Assembly: GCA_963727545.1 (NCBI GenBank)
Contig: CAVSGS010000013.1
Location: forward strand, 248,001-312,000
Reading direction: 5' to 3'
DNA from: Flexifilum sp963727545
GTDB lineage: Bacteria > Chloroflexota > Anaerolineae > Aggregatilineales > Phototrophicaceae
DNA length: 64,000 nt
The notes below the pieces were generated by a model that saw only the letters and a program-made list of their open reading frames with translations, had not been told where the DNA came from and did no database searches. A program made the translations under genes and the position numbers. Positions 1-8,287 of this stretch are shown here, piece by piece; the stretch's first letter is position 1, and every line of letters starts with the position of its first letter.

Positions 1-614
1 CGGAATACGAGCCGCCGGAGGAGAAACCGCAGGCAACGCCCCAAGAAAATGAGATGGACAACAGTTGGGCGGGCGTGGCGCTGGCGGAAGTCGAACAGAT
101 GGAGCCGGAGACGGCGGACATGGTGCGGCGCGTGGTCGTCAGCGTCGAGCAGTTCACCAGTTTTCGCGGTTTTACGTGGTGTCCGTTGGGCAGCCTGCAT
201 AAGCGGCTGCGGACGTTCGACAACGGCGTGACTTTCCAGCGCGCGGTTGAATACTTGATTGAAAATGACTCGGCGGAAGTCAAAGAGTATCCCAATCCGC
301 AAAGCGAATTCTTCACCAAGGGGATTTCGCTGACGATGGAAGCGGAAATCTGCCAGAACATCATCGCCGAGCGCGACAATTTCGTGCGGCTGCTGCTCTA
401 CCTCTACGATCACAACATGGTGATCTCGGAGCAGAGCTTGCAGATGATCGATCCGGGAACCCACTGGGATCTCAATTTGTGGTTCTCGGTCATGGAGACC
501 GAGAACGTGCTCAACGCCGTACCGGGACGACCGGGACAGTACAGCCTGTTCCGCACGCATCATACGGTGTCGCTGGTCGCGGACGCGCAGCGGGCGGATC
601 GCCGCGAGTCGTAG
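1..614 (+). CDS. C-terminal part of an unrecognised protein, possibly winged-helix
   Basis: The reading frame is open from base 3 to the stop at 614, so the gene starts left of the window; the first visible ATG at 54 need not be the real start. The visible part is acidic at its beginning, followed by a stretch around CPLGSLHKRLRTFDNGVTF and a later helix-rich part, which resembles a small LOTUS/winged-helix fold as found C-terminally in some NYN-type proteins. That resemblance is weak and no catalytic motif is visible. It is followed after 7 bases by the HicA gene and may share its transcript. Function unknown. Confidence 0.55.
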   Translation, partial: EYEPPEEKPQATPQENEMDNSWAGVALAEVEQMEPETADMVRRVVVSVEQFTSFRGFTWCPLGSLHKRLRTFDNGVTFQRAVEYLIENDSAEVKEYPNPQSEFFTKGISLTMEAEICQNIIAERDNFVRLLLYLYDHNMVISEQSLQMIDPGTHWDLNLWFSVMETENVLNAVPGRPGQYSLFRTHHTVSLVADAQRADRRES

Positions 615-621
615 ATCAATT

Positions 622-891
622 GTGAGCAAACGACAAAAACGCCTAGCCCGTATCCGTCAAAATCCGAACAACGTTTCGCTTGACGACCTGCGCAAGGTGC
701 TGGAGGATTATGGGTTTGAGTATCGGCAGGCGGTCGGTAGTCACTATACCTTCACCTTTGTCCTCGGCGGTCAAACCAAGCTGTTGGTAATTCCCTTTAA
801 GCGACCGCTTAAGTCCGTCTACGTCAAACACGCTCTAAAGTTGATCGATCAGGTGGTTCAGGAGCAGGGTGAAGATGACCCAGACGAATAA
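622..891 (+). CDS. hicA: HicA-type toxin (mRNA interferase)
   Basis: This 89-residue protein has the HicA pattern: an N-terminal helix with LDDLRKVLEDYGFEYRQ, then GSHYTF with the conserved histidine (H41) and a C-terminal strand-helix with VKHALKLIDQV. HicA toxins fold like a double-stranded RNA-binding domain and cleave mRNA and tmRNA using that histidine. The start is GTG at 622. The next gene overlaps its 3' end and encodes a HicB-like protein, so the pair is a classic type II toxin-antitoxin module in toxin-first order. The call rests on motif and context; activity is inferred. Confidence 0.85.
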   Translation: MSKRQKRLARIRQNPNNVSLDDLRKVLEDYGFEYRQAVGSHYTFTFVLGGQTKLLVIPFKRPLKSVYVKHALKLIDQVVQEQGEDDPDE

Positions 892-1111
892 ACGCCTCGA
901 ATACTATCTCTCACTGCCTTACACCATCGAATTGACGCCCGACGAGGATGGTTTTTGGTTTGCCGAGATTCCGCTGCTTGAAGGTTGTATGACGAACGGC
1001 TCAAGCCGGGAAGACGCGCTGACAATGATTGATGACGCCAAGCGCGCTTGGCTGGAAACCGCGCTGACGCTCAATATTCCCATCCCTGAACCGGAAACCG
1101 AGCGAGCATAG
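869..1111 (+). CDS. hicB: HicB-family antitoxin
   Basis: The 80-residue product carries the HicB partial RNase H fold signature: YTIELTPDEDGFWFAEIP, a Gly-Cys turn (LEGCMTNG) and the following SREDALTMIDDAKRAWLE helix. It ends soon after, so there is no separate HTH or ribbon-helix-helix DNA-binding domain; any autoregulation would need another protein or the toxin complex. The GTG start at 869 overlaps hicA by 23 bases; the ATG at 875 is an alternative start with AGGAG at 860-864 upstream of both. Translational coupling with the toxin is likely. Confidence 0.85.
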   Translation: MKMTQTNKRLEYYLSLPYTIELTPDEDGFWFAEIPLLEGCMTNGSSREDALTMIDDAKRAWLETALTLNIPIPEPETERA

Positions 1112-1124
1112 ATCACCTTCAGCA

Positions 1125-1153
1125 TTGGCACGACTGATGCACTCTGTTATAAT
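1125..1153 (+). promoter_or_regulatory. Sigma-70-type promoter of rpsO
   Basis: TTGGCA at 1125-1130 and TATAAT at 1148-1153 are separated by 17 bases, a near-ideal housekeeping promoter. It lies 72 bases before the rpsO start and just beyond the hicB stop, so rpsO has its own promoter. Confidence 0.85.
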
Positions 1154-1225
1154 GACCAACGGGTATTCTTCGACCAGCACGCCCTTGTCCGGCATGCTCG
1201 GTGACAGCTAAGGATGAAATAGGAC

Positions 1226-1495
1226 ATGGCACTTACAAAAAACGAGAAAGACGCAATTATTCAGGACTTCGGTCGGCATGAGGGCGACACCGGCTCACCG
1301 CAGGTGCAAATCGCGCTCTTGACCCAGCGAATTCAGCAGTTGACCGAACACCTCAAAGCGAATAAGCAGGATCAACATTCGCGGCGCGGTCTGCTTCGGC
1401 TGGTCGGTCAGCGGCGGCGTCATCTCAAATATCTAAGCAACACAGACCCGGAAGGCTACCGCGAGATTCTGCAACGGCTGGGGCTGCGTCGCTAA
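1226..1495 (+). CDS. rpsO: 30S ribosomal protein S15
   Basis: The 89-residue product is a full-length S15: the HEGDTGSPQVQIALLT segment, the QDQHSRRGLLRLVGQRR block that contacts 16S rRNA, and the RLGLRR end are all present. S15 binds the central domain of 16S rRNA early in small-subunit assembly. The gene sits upstream of pnp, an order conserved in many bacteria, and has a strong promoter at 1125-1153. In other bacteria S15 represses its own mRNA; the 70-base leader here could serve that but no specific fold was established. Confidence 0.98.
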   Translation: MALTKNEKDAIIQDFGRHEGDTGSPQVQIALLTQRIQQLTEHLKANKQDQHSRRGLLRLVGQRRRHLKYLSNTDPEGYREILQRLGLRR

Positions 1496-1512
1496 TCCAG
1501 CAGCGTTGGTTG

Positions 1513-1550
1513 AAGCCGACGAGTTTGACGAGGTTAAGCTTGGTCGGCTT
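1513..1550 (+). repeat. Inverted repeat in the rpsO-pnp spacer
   Basis: AAGCCGAC (1513-1520) is repeated inverted as GTCGGCTT (1543-1550), forming a stem just after the rpsO stop and immediately before the larger hairpin of the spacer. Confidence 0.6.
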
Positions 1551-1552
1551 GC

Positions 1553-1645
1553 AGACATGCCCAGTAGAACAGGAATTGGAGCCGTGTCGCTAAACGTTTG
1601 TTTAGCAGCACTTTCCAGTTCCTGATCGCCGGGCATGTCTTTTTT
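1553..1645 (+). terminator. Long branched hairpin with T-tract between rpsO and pnp
   Basis: AGACATGCCC (1553-1562) pairs with GGGCATGTCT (1631-1640) and is followed by five further T. Inside lie a second near-perfect stem (AGGAATTGGA with TCCAGTTCCT) and an apical GCTAAAC/GTTTAGC hairpin, so the whole 88 bases fold into one long rod. It can act as the rpsO terminator or attenuator. By analogy with Escherichia coli, where RNase III cuts a stem before pnp, it may also be a processing site. The analogy is inference. Confidence 0.7.
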
Positions 1646-1670
1646 AATGTTGGCGAAAGTGAGCGAAAAA

Positions 1671-1729
1671 GTTCTTGGTTCTTGGTTTTTAGTTCTTAGC
1701 TAAAAACTAAATACTAAGGACTAAAAACT
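1671..1729. repeat. Degenerate heptanucleotide array, inverted halves
   Basis: Four heptads of the form GTTnTTn (1671-1698) are followed directly by four heptads of the reverse-complement form ACTAAnn. The two halves can fold on each other. The same 7-base architecture recurs at 4083-4426, 17223-17254 and 24015-24121. Confidence 0.6.
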
Positions 1730-1761
1730 CGCTGCTCGCCACTATGCGAGGAGCATAAGAC

Positions 1762-3987
1762 ATGGCAGGAAATATGGGTGAAGCGCACCGCTTCACGACG
1801 AAAATCGGTGACGACGAGATCACCATTGAGACCGGCAAACTCGCCGAGCAGGCGGGCGGCGCGGTGACCGTGCAATTGGGGCAAACGATGGTGTTTGCCA
1901 CTGCAACCATGAGCAAGCACGCTCGCGAGGGGATCGATTTCTTCCCCTTGAGCGTAGATTTTGAAGAGAAGTTGTATGCAGCAGGACGCATCCCCGGCAG
2001 CTTCTTCCGCCGGGAGGGACGCCCGTCGGAAGGCGCGATCCTCACTTCGCGCTTGATCGACCGTCCGCTGCGCCCGCTGTTCCCCAAGAACATGCGCAAC
2101 GAAGTGCAGGTCATCCTGACGGCGTTCAGCCACGATCAGGAGCATCACATCGATACGCTCGGCATTATCGCCGCCAGCGCCGCGATGATGATCTCGAATA
2201 TTCCGTGGAACGGACCGATCGGTGGCGTGCGCATCGGTTTGATCGACGGCGAACTGGTCATCAACCCGACCATCCCGCAGATGGAAGACAGCCTGCTTGA
2301 CCTGCGCGTCGCCGGAACCGAAGACGCGATCAACATGGTCGAGTGCGGCGCGAAAGAAGTCGACGAGGAGACCATGCTCCGCGCGCTCAAACTGGCGCAC
2401 GAAGCCATGCAGCCGATCATCCAACTGCAGAAGCAGATGCAAGCTGAAGTCGGCAAGCCGAAAGACGAGCCGATCACCGTAGGCGTGAGCGATGACCTCA
2501 CCCGCGAAGTGACCGAAAAGAGCCAGCAGGGCGTCCGCGACATCATCGCCGCGACCACCGACCGCAGCGGGCGTAATGAAGCGCTCGACGAACTGCGCGA
2601 GCGGATTGTTTCCGGTTATCTGCCGACGGAAGACGACGAAATCGCCGAAGGCTTTGCCAATCCCGGCGACGTGCGCGAAGTCTTCTCGGACGTGATCAAG
2701 GCGGAAGTTCGCCGCCGCATCCTTGAAGATGGCGTGCGCCCTGATGGGCGTACCTACACCCAAATTCGTCCGCTGGCAGCCGAGGCGGGCGTCATCCCGC
2801 GCGTGCACGGCTCCGGCTTGTTCAAGCGCGGTCAGACGCAGGTCATGACGATTGCGACGCTCGGCACCCCGCGCGATTCGCAGGAACTCGACACACTCGC
2901 GCCGGAAGACAACAAGCGCTACATGCATCACTACAACTTCCCGCCCTACAGCACCGGCGAGACCTACCCGCTGCGCGGACCGAAACGCCGCGAGATCGGT
3001 CACGGAGCGCTGGCGGAAACCGCCCTGCGCGCCATGATCCCGGACGAGGATACCTTCCCCTACACGATCCGGCTGGTCAGCGAAGTGATGAGTTCCAACG
3101 GCAGCACCTCGATGGCGAGCGTCTGCGGCAGCACGCTGGCGTTGATGGACGCCGGTGTGCCGATCAAGGAGCCGGTCGGCGGTATCGCTATGGGCTTGAT
3201 CAAGGAAGGCGATAAGGTCGCCGTCCTGACCGACATTCAAGGCTTGGAAGATCACCTCGGCGATATGGACTTCAAGGTCGCGGGGACGAAGAACGGTATC
3301 ACCGCCCTGCAGATGGACATCAAGATCAAGGGCGTGTCTGAATCGGTTATGGCGCAGGCGTTGGCGCAGGCGAAAGACGCGCGGATGGAAGTGCTCGGCG
3401 TGATTTTGGCGGCACTGCCCGGTCCGCGTCAGGACTTGAGCGACTTCGCGCCGCGCATGACGACCATCAAGATCGATCAGGAGAAAATCGGCGCGGTGAT
3501 TGGACCCGGCGGCAAGGTTATCCGGGGTATTCAGGAGCGCACCGGCGTCAAGATCGACATTCAGGAAGACGGCACGGTCTTCATCGCCGGTACGGACGGT
3601 CCTGCCGTCTCCAAGGCGATTGAGGAAATCAAGGGCTTGACCGAAGACGTCGAGGTCGGACGCATCTACACCGGCAAGGTGACGCGCATCGAGCCGTACG
3701 GCGTGTTCGTCGAATACATGCCCGGACGCGAAGGCTTGGTGCACATTTCGCAGCTCGCCGATTACCGCGTCGAGAAGCCGGAAGACGAGGTCGCGCTCGG
3801 TGACGAGATCATGGTCATGGTCACGGACGCGCCGTCGGATGGCAAGGTTCGCTTGAGCCGTCAAGCGGTGCTCGAAGGCTGGACGGCGGAAGAAGCCCGC
3901 AGCCACGACCGTCGCCCAAGCGGTGGTGGTGGACGGGGCGGACGCGGTGGCGACCGTCGTGGTGGGCGCGGCGGCGATCGTCGCTAG
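1762..3987 (+). CDS. pnp: Polyribonucleotide nucleotidyltransferase (PNPase)
   Basis: This 741-residue enzyme degrades RNA 3' to 5' by phosphorolysis and can add tails; it forms a trimer and is a core of RNA-decay complexes. Domains in order are RNase PH1, an all-helical linker, RNase PH2, a KH domain near residue 575 with the GxxG loop (IGPGGK), and an S1 domain (GRIYTGKVTRIEPYGVFVEY). The last 40 residues form an arginine/glycine-rich tail with several GGR/RGG units, an RNA-binding decoration not found in the E. coli enzyme. The ATG follows GAGGAG. Position after rpsO is conserved widely. Confidence 0.98.
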   Translation: MAGNMGEAHRFTTKIGDDEITIETGKLAEQAGGAVTVQLGQTMVFATATMSKHAREGIDFFPLSVDFEEKLYAAGRIPGSFFRREGRPSEGAILTSRLIDRPLRPLFPKNMRNEVQVILTAFSHDQEHHIDTLGIIAASAAMMISNIPWNGPIGGVRIGLIDGELVINPTIPQMEDSLLDLRVAGTEDAINMVECGAKEVDEETMLRALKLAHEAMQPIIQLQKQMQAEVGKPKDEPITVGVSDDLTREVTEKSQQGVRDIIAATTDRSGRNEALDELRERIVSGYLPTEDDEIAEGFANPGDVREVFSDVIKAEVRRRILEDGVRPDGRTYTQIRPLAAEAGVIPRVHGSGLFKRGQTQVMTIATLGTPRDSQELDTLAPEDNKRYMHHYNFPPYSTGETYPLRGPKRREIGHGALAETALRAMIPDEDTFPYTIRLVSEVMSSNGSTSMASVCGSTLALMDAGVPIKEPVGGIAMGLIKEGDKVAVLTDIQGLEDHLGDMDFKVAGTKNGITALQMDIKIKGVSESVMAQALAQAKDARMEVLGVILAALPGPRQDLSDFAPRMTTIKIDQEKIGAVIGPGGKVIRGIQERTGVKIDIQEDGTVFIAGTDGPAVSKAIEEIKGLTEDVEVGRIYTGKVTRIEPYGVFVEYMPGREGLVHISQLADYRVEKPEDEVALGDEIMVMVTDAPSDGKVRLSRQAVLEGWTAEEARSHDRRPSGGGGRGGRGGDRRGGRGGDRR

Positions 3988-4003
3988 GCACCTCTAGATC
4001 ATC

Positions 4004-4041
4004 AAAGCGCGACGTGGGTCATTGCTCACGTCGCGCTTTTT
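4004..4041 (+). terminator. Rho-independent terminator of pnp
   Basis: AAAGCGCGACGTG (4004-4016) pairs perfectly with CACGTCGCGCTTT (4027-4039), a 13-bp stem followed by further T residues, 17 bases after the pnp stop. Confidence 0.9.
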
Positions 4042-4082
4042 GTTTGCAACTTTTTCTGTAATGTGGTGTATTTATATGTGAG

Positions 4083-4426
4083 AGCTATCAGCGGTCAGCT
4101 TTCAGCTAAAAGAAGAAAGTGATGTCCGCTGTGTCTAGGGCGATCGCGCTTTGCTAGGCGATCTTTAGAGCGTAAGTGTAATGGGAACAATTACGTCTCA
4201 TGCCGATGCCGCGACGGGTTGAAACCCGCCGCTACCCCCAAACCGCGAGCCACTGAAGGGGTCGCAAGGGCAAAGATCGGTTTGAGTCGCCGCTTCAGGC
4301 GAAACAGAGTTTCGCACGGCGACAGAACTCCTTAGCCGGGGGTTTTAACCCTCGGCGCTATAGGCAGATCGTGCAATAAAATGCTTTACGCCCACTCTCT
4401 TAGTTCTTAGCTGACCGCTGATAGCT
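4083..4426. repeat. 344-bp repeat unit bounded by inverted heptad arrays
   Basis: This holds most of the 415-base gene-free gap between pnp and the next gene. AGCTATCAGCGGTCAGCT at 4083-4100 recurs as its exact reverse complement at 4409-4426, each within a run of 7-base units (GCTnTCA and nnGCTGA). Between them lie GC-rich palindromes (GACGGGTTGAAACCCGCC near 4213-4230 and an imperfect one at 4335-4356). No coding frame of note. It could be a small non-autonomous mobile or structural element. Confidence 0.55.
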
Positions 4427-4457
4427 GACTGCCGACCGCTTACCAGAAAGGCTGCCC

Positions 4458-5726
4458 GTGACGACCAACAATCCGCCCCCGATCACTTCGCCGCTGTGGT
4501 CGTCCCGCACCAAGCGGACCGTCGCCCTGATCTGCCTCGTCGTGATCGGCATTGTCCTCTCGCAGATCACGGGGGTGGTGCCGCTGCTGGTCGTCTCGGC
4601 GGTGCTGGCGTTCCTGTTCAATCCGCTAACAAGCTTTCTGGAGCGGCGCATCTTCTTCATGCTGCCGGGCAGCCGCATCTGGGCGATTTTGCTGACGTTT
4701 GTGCTGGCGCTGTTGTTTTTGCTGCTGATGGTGTTGGTGATCTTCCCGGTGCTGTTCAGCCAACTCAGCGACTTTGCCAGCAATCTCCCGGCGATCCTCA
4801 ACAACGTGCAGACGCAGCTTCAGGACTGGCTCAGCCAACCGCTGACCTTTCGAGGGGAGTTGATCCGTATCAACGGCGACCCGCTGATCCCGCTGGATCA
4901 GATCAATCGGGTGCTGGGCGCGAATGGTGAGCCGTTCCAACTGCAAAGCCTTGACATCGTCGGCGCGGTGCGGTCGTTCGTCAGCTCGCTGTCCGGACCG
5001 GCGTTCAGCGTGTTGGGCAGCGCCTTTCAAATGCTGATCAACATCCTGTTCGTGTTCGTGCTGATGTTCTACCTGCTGAAAGACGGCGCGATGTTTGCGC
5101 AGCGCGCGGTCGACGTGACGCCGGACAATTACAAGGATGACGTCACCCGTCTGCTCTACGAATTGGCGCAAGTCTGGAACGCCTATTTGCGTGGACAGTT
5201 GATCCTCAACATCTTTATCGGCGTGACGACCTTCATCGTCGTGGCGCTGCTCGGTTTGCCCAACGCGCTGATTTTGGGACTGCTGGCGGGGCTGCTCGAA
5301 TTCGTGCCTAACTTGGGACCGATTCTCGCCATGATCCCGGCGGCGCTGCTGGCATTGTTCACGCAGTCGAGCACGCTCCCGTTCCTGCATGGCGCGACCT
5401 TCGTGTTGGTCGTGATCGTCGCCTATACGTTGATCCAGAATTTCGAGGCGATGGTGGTGGTGCCGCGCGTGATGGGCGGCAGCCTCAATCTGCATCCGCT
5501 GGTGATCATCGTCGGCGTGCTGGCAGGGGCGAGTCTCGGCGGTGCCTTGGGGATCATCCTCGCCGCGCCGATCATCGCCAGCTTGCGGGTGATCGGGCTG
5601 TACATCTACGGCAAGCTGCTCGACCAACCAATCTTTCTCGACGAACGCCCGCGTCAAAGCGAACCGGGCGACGGGTTAGGTGGGCTGCGGCGCATCCGCG
5701 ACTGGTTGGTCATGCGTCTGCGCTAG
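4458..5726 (+). CDS. AI-2E family (PerM/TqsA-like) membrane protein
   Basis: The 422-residue product has the AI-2E transporter layout: two N-terminal hydrophobic helices (residues about 18-60), a third near residue 75-100, a soluble segment of about 90 residues, then a block of hydrophobic helices with the family stretch LGLPNALILGLLAGLLEFVPN and a final GASLGGALGIILAAPIIA region. Members are eight-helix membrane proteins linked to quorum-signal export or small-molecule and sodium/proton efflux; the substrate cannot be read here. The GTG start at 4458 follows AAAGG. No clear operon partner. Confidence 0.85.
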   Translation: MTTNNPPPITSPLWSSRTKRTVALICLVVIGIVLSQITGVVPLLVVSAVLAFLFNPLTSFLERRIFFMLPGSRIWAILLTFVLALLFLLLMVLVIFPVLFSQLSDFASNLPAILNNVQTQLQDWLSQPLTFRGELIRINGDPLIPLDQINRVLGANGEPFQLQSLDIVGAVRSFVSSLSGPAFSVLGSAFQMLINILFVFVLMFYLLKDGAMFAQRAVDVTPDNYKDDVTRLLYELAQVWNAYLRGQLILNIFIGVTTFIVVALLGLPNALILGLLAGLLEFVPNLGPILAMIPAALLALFTQSSTLPFLHGATFVLVVIVAYTLIQNFEAMVVVPRVMGGSLNLHPLVIIVGVLAGASLGGALGIILAAPIIASLRVIGLYIYGKLLDQPIFLDERPRQSEPGDGLGGLRRIRDWLVMRLR

Positions 5727-5780
5727 GCAGCGTGGTAAAATAGGCGCATAGATTCGGGCACATTTTGAAGGGCAGCCTCC

Positions 5781-5969
5781 ATGAGCGATGTCAATGTCGA
5801 TACGCTTGCTGAAAGTGAAAATTACGCCGCGTGGATTTCGACTGAACCGGATGGTGAAGTCGTCTATCACGTCGAATTAGGACCGGTCACACTCCACTTC
5901 TTCCAAGAAGAATGGGATGAAGTGGTGGGCTTGATCGATGCGGCGGCGAAGGCAGCCTCCGCGCGATGA
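5781..5969 (+). CDS. Small acidic hypothetical protein
   Basis: The 62-residue product has the sequence character of a small soluble protein (VYHVELGPVTLHFFQEEW, then an amphipathic C-terminal helix). No family is recognised. It ends in ATGA, its stop region overlapping the ATG of the following gene at 5966, so the two are probably translationally coupled and belong with the RNA-modification-type methyltransferase genes downstream. Confidence 0.7.
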   Translation: MSDVNVDTLAESENYAAWISTEPDGEVVYHVELGPVTLHFFQEEWDEVVGLIDAAAKAASAR

Positions 5970-6752
5970 CGGCGAACGGCGCGGTCGGGGCGGCGAGTGG
6001 CTTGGTTGCCAAACACCTGCCGCCGAGCGCCTCGTCACTGCGTTTGCTCGACCTCGACGGCACGCTGTCGCCGGGGTTGATCGCGCTGCGACCCGACCTC
6101 GTCGTAACCGTGGGCGCGCCGGATCAGTCGACCTATGACGCGGTGGTCGCCTACAACCTTGCGCTGGACGATGCCTTGCTGCGCCAAGTCTTGGCGCTGC
6201 TGCGACCGGGCGGCAGATTGATCGTGATCGATCCGCAAGGCGAGCCGGATCGCGCGCAGGTCGAGCGCTTGGAGTTGGCGGGCTACGTGCGGATTCTGGT
6301 CGAGGCGGTCGAGCCGGGTGGCGTGCTCCTGCGCGGCGAGCAGCCCCACACCACGACCGATACGCTGGCGCGCGTCCAGAGCGTCGCCGTCCGCGACAGC
6401 TTGCGCGAATTCAAAGGACGCTACCTGCATTTGCTGATCCGCCAGACCCCCAACAAGCCGGTCTGGGCGCTCCAGCCCGACGAAACGGTCGCGTGGTCGG
6501 CGGCGGCCATCGCTGATCGGCGAGGGCGATCCGCTGCTGCTGGCGTTTAGCAGTCTGCCGAACGCCGTCGCCTTCATGCAGCCCGCCGTGATCGCCGGGC
6601 GCATCAAGGACGTGAACAAGGTCGCCAAGTTCAGCCGCGCGACGGCGCAGGATTGGCACGTGCTGATCAACCCGGCGCTCGATCTGCTCGACAGGCGCGA
6701 GGTCGTCTTCGTTTCGATCGATCCAACGCTCGCCGAAACTCCCGACGAATGA
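5966..6752 (+). CDS. Methyltransferase-like protein, frame broken near 6505
   Basis: The first 180 codons read a Rossmann-like pattern with LRPGGRLIVIDPQGEP, typical of SAM-dependent methyltransferases, although the N-terminal glycine-rich SAM loop is not evident. The frame then runs out at 6550, while the adjacent frame continues with IGEGDPLLLAFSSLPNAVAF up to a stop at 6752. Removing one G near 6505 restores a single protein of about 261 residues. Its stop overlaps the next start as ATGA (6749-6752), supporting this reconstruction. Whether the break is real or a sequencing error cannot be told from the window. The precise substrate is unknown. Confidence 0.65.
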
Positions 6753-7948
6753 CGATTACGCTCGCCGATCTCGACTTTCTCGCTTCGGATGCTGGATCGC
6801 GCGTGCTCGATCGGCTGGCGGGCGAGGATTTGGGCGACGATTACACGCTGCACCTGATCGAAGCGCTGCGGCGCGATCTCCCCCGCGAACAGGCGGGAGC
6901 GGCGCTCGAATTGGCGCGGCTGCGGAAAAAAGCGGTCGGCAAGTTCGGTGACGACGCGGCGAAGATGTTCTTCACCCGTGAGGCGCTCGAACAAGCCAGC
7001 GATCCGCTGATCCGCCGCTGGCGCGCGGCGCAGTTCCCGCCCATCCTGCGCACGGTCGATGCTTGCTGTGGAATCGGTGCGGATTCGATTGCCTTTGCTC
7101 AGGCGGGCGGCGACGTAATCGGGCTGGACATCGATCCGCTGCGAGTGGCGATGGCGCAACTCAACGCTGCTGCGCTCGGCGTGAAGGCGACGTTCAAGGT
7201 CGCGGACGTGCGTGAGGGCGTTCCCGCCGCTGATCTAATCTTCTTCGATCCGGCGCGGCGTGGTGATGACGGCAAGCGCATCTTCGACGTGGAGCATTAT
7301 CAGCCGCCGCTTTCGATCATTCGCGGGTGGCGGGCGGGACGCATTATGGTCAAGCTCTCGCCGGGCGTCGATCTGGCGCAGGTCGCCGGTTACGGCGGCA
7401 GCGTGACTTTCATCTCGGTGCAGGGTGAGCTGAAGGAAGCCGTGCTGACGATTGGTAACGGTGTCGAACCTGAATATCACGCGCTGCGCTTGGGCGCGGG
7501 CGATCCGCTTTTATGGGCGCGAACCGTCGATGATGCCACCACCGCGCCGATCAGCCCACCGCGCGGCTGGCTGGTCGAACCCGACCCGGCGATCATCCGG
7601 GCGGGGCTAGTGGCGCATTTGGCGCTCGAACTCGGCGGCGCGCAGCTTGACCCGGAGATCGCCTACATCACGACCGACGCCAAGCCGGAAACAGCGTGGG
7701 CGCGGTCGTGGCAGATCATCGATTGGCTGCCGTTCAACCTCAAGAAGCTGCGCGCTTATCTGCGTGAGCATGGGGTGGGACAGGTGACGGTCAAGAAGCG
7801 GGGGACGGCGGTTACGCCGGAAACGTTGATCGCGAAGTTGAAGCTCGATCGAACCAAAAACGGGTCAAGAACTATTGTCTTGACCCGCTTTGGGGGAGAG
7901 CACATCGTGCTGGTTTGCGAACCCTTAACGATAGAGGGGGGCGGATGA
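6749..7948 (+). CDS. Class I SAM methyltransferase with THUMP-like C-terminal domain
   Basis: The 399-residue protein has an N-terminal helical domain, a SAM-binding motif near residue 102 (VDACCGIGADSIAFAQAGG), an acidic motif (GLDIDP), a DLIFFDPARRG motif IV, and a C-terminal THUMP-like domain (GQVTVKKRGTAVTPETLIAK). Such proteins probably modify RNA bases; the target is unknown. I chose ATG 6749 because it overlaps the previous stop (ATGA); an upstream in-frame start exists but lies inside the upstream gene. The last residues (LTIEGGG) and the stop codon are encoded by the left end of the MITE-like element at 7923-8172. Confidence 0.85.
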   Translation: MTITLADLDFLASDAGSRVLDRLAGEDLGDDYTLHLIEALRRDLPREQAGAALELARLRKKAVGKFGDDAAKMFFTREALEQASDPLIRRWRAAQFPPILRTVDACCGIGADSIAFAQAGGDVIGLDIDPLRVAMAQLNAAALGVKATFKVADVREGVPAADLIFFDPARRGDDGKRIFDVEHYQPPLSIIRGWRAGRIMVKLSPGVDLAQVAGYGGSVTFISVQGELKEAVLTIGNGVEPEYHALRLGAGDPLLWARTVDDATTAPISPPRGWLVEPDPAIIRAGLVAHLALELGGAQLDPEIAYITTDAKPETAWARSWQIIDWLPFNLKKLRAYLREHGVGQVTVKKRGTAVTPETLIAKLKLDRTKNGSRTIVLTRFGGEHIVLVCEPLTIEGGG

Positions 7949-8172
7949 CTGACTGTGCGCAGCAGGCTTCAATGGGTCAACAGATGCAGTCAGACAGCAG
8001 TGCGACGGTAGTGGAGCGACAATGTTGGCGTCAGTGGTGCGGCGATGGATGGCGATTGACTGCGTTCGGCAATGAGACTTCAATATGCTGCAGGCAACGG
8101 TCGGGTATCAGTGTAGTCAGCAATGATTTGGAGTGGCACGAGAAAGTCATCCGGCCAACTCTATCGTTAAGG
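7923..8172. mobile_element. 250-bp MITE-like element with terminal inverted repeats
   Basis: CCTTAACGATAGAG at 7923-7936 recurs as its exact reverse complement at 8159-8172. The similarity continues inward: after 5 mismatch-prone bases both ends read CGGATGACT, giving 28-base ends that match at 25 positions. No transposase is encoded between them, and no clear target duplication was seen at the outer edges. The left end supplies the stop codon of the upstream methyltransferase gene, so the insertion trimmed or replaced its C terminus. Confidence 0.75.
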
Positions 8173-8287
8173 TGCATCGCTTACTTAGTTATATTCTATG
8201 TGTAGTCTACCGCTGATTAAAGGAAGTTTCCATGAAATTTATAAATTTAAAACGAAGAAAAAACGAATTTTAGTCTAGGAGTAGGTA
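7949..8287. other. Gene-free interval, 339 bases
   Basis: It holds the rest of the MITE-like element (to 8172) and then an unusually AT-rich leader containing the short upstream frame at 8232-8273. A 96-codon open frame through the element has no recognisable features and is not called. Confidence 0.6.
8232..8273 (+). other. Possible 13-codon upstream ORF in the P5C dehydrogenase leader
   Basis: AAAGGAAG precedes an ATG followed by 12 codons and TAG, predicting MKFINLKRRKNEF. The stop lies 14 bases before the next gene. The stretch is far more AT-rich than its surroundings. It could be a leader peptide for translational control, or chance. Confidence 0.3.

Noticed and set aside
1762..3906. 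730-codon open frame antisense to pnp
   Set aside because: Its length is an effect of GC-rich codon bias opposite a well-conserved gene; its sequence is His/Arg/Asp-rich with no domain.
7915..8205. 96-codon open frame across the MITE-like element
   Set aside because: It starts inside the methyltransferase gene, has no ribosome site and no recognisable composition; it is best explained as chance within the element.
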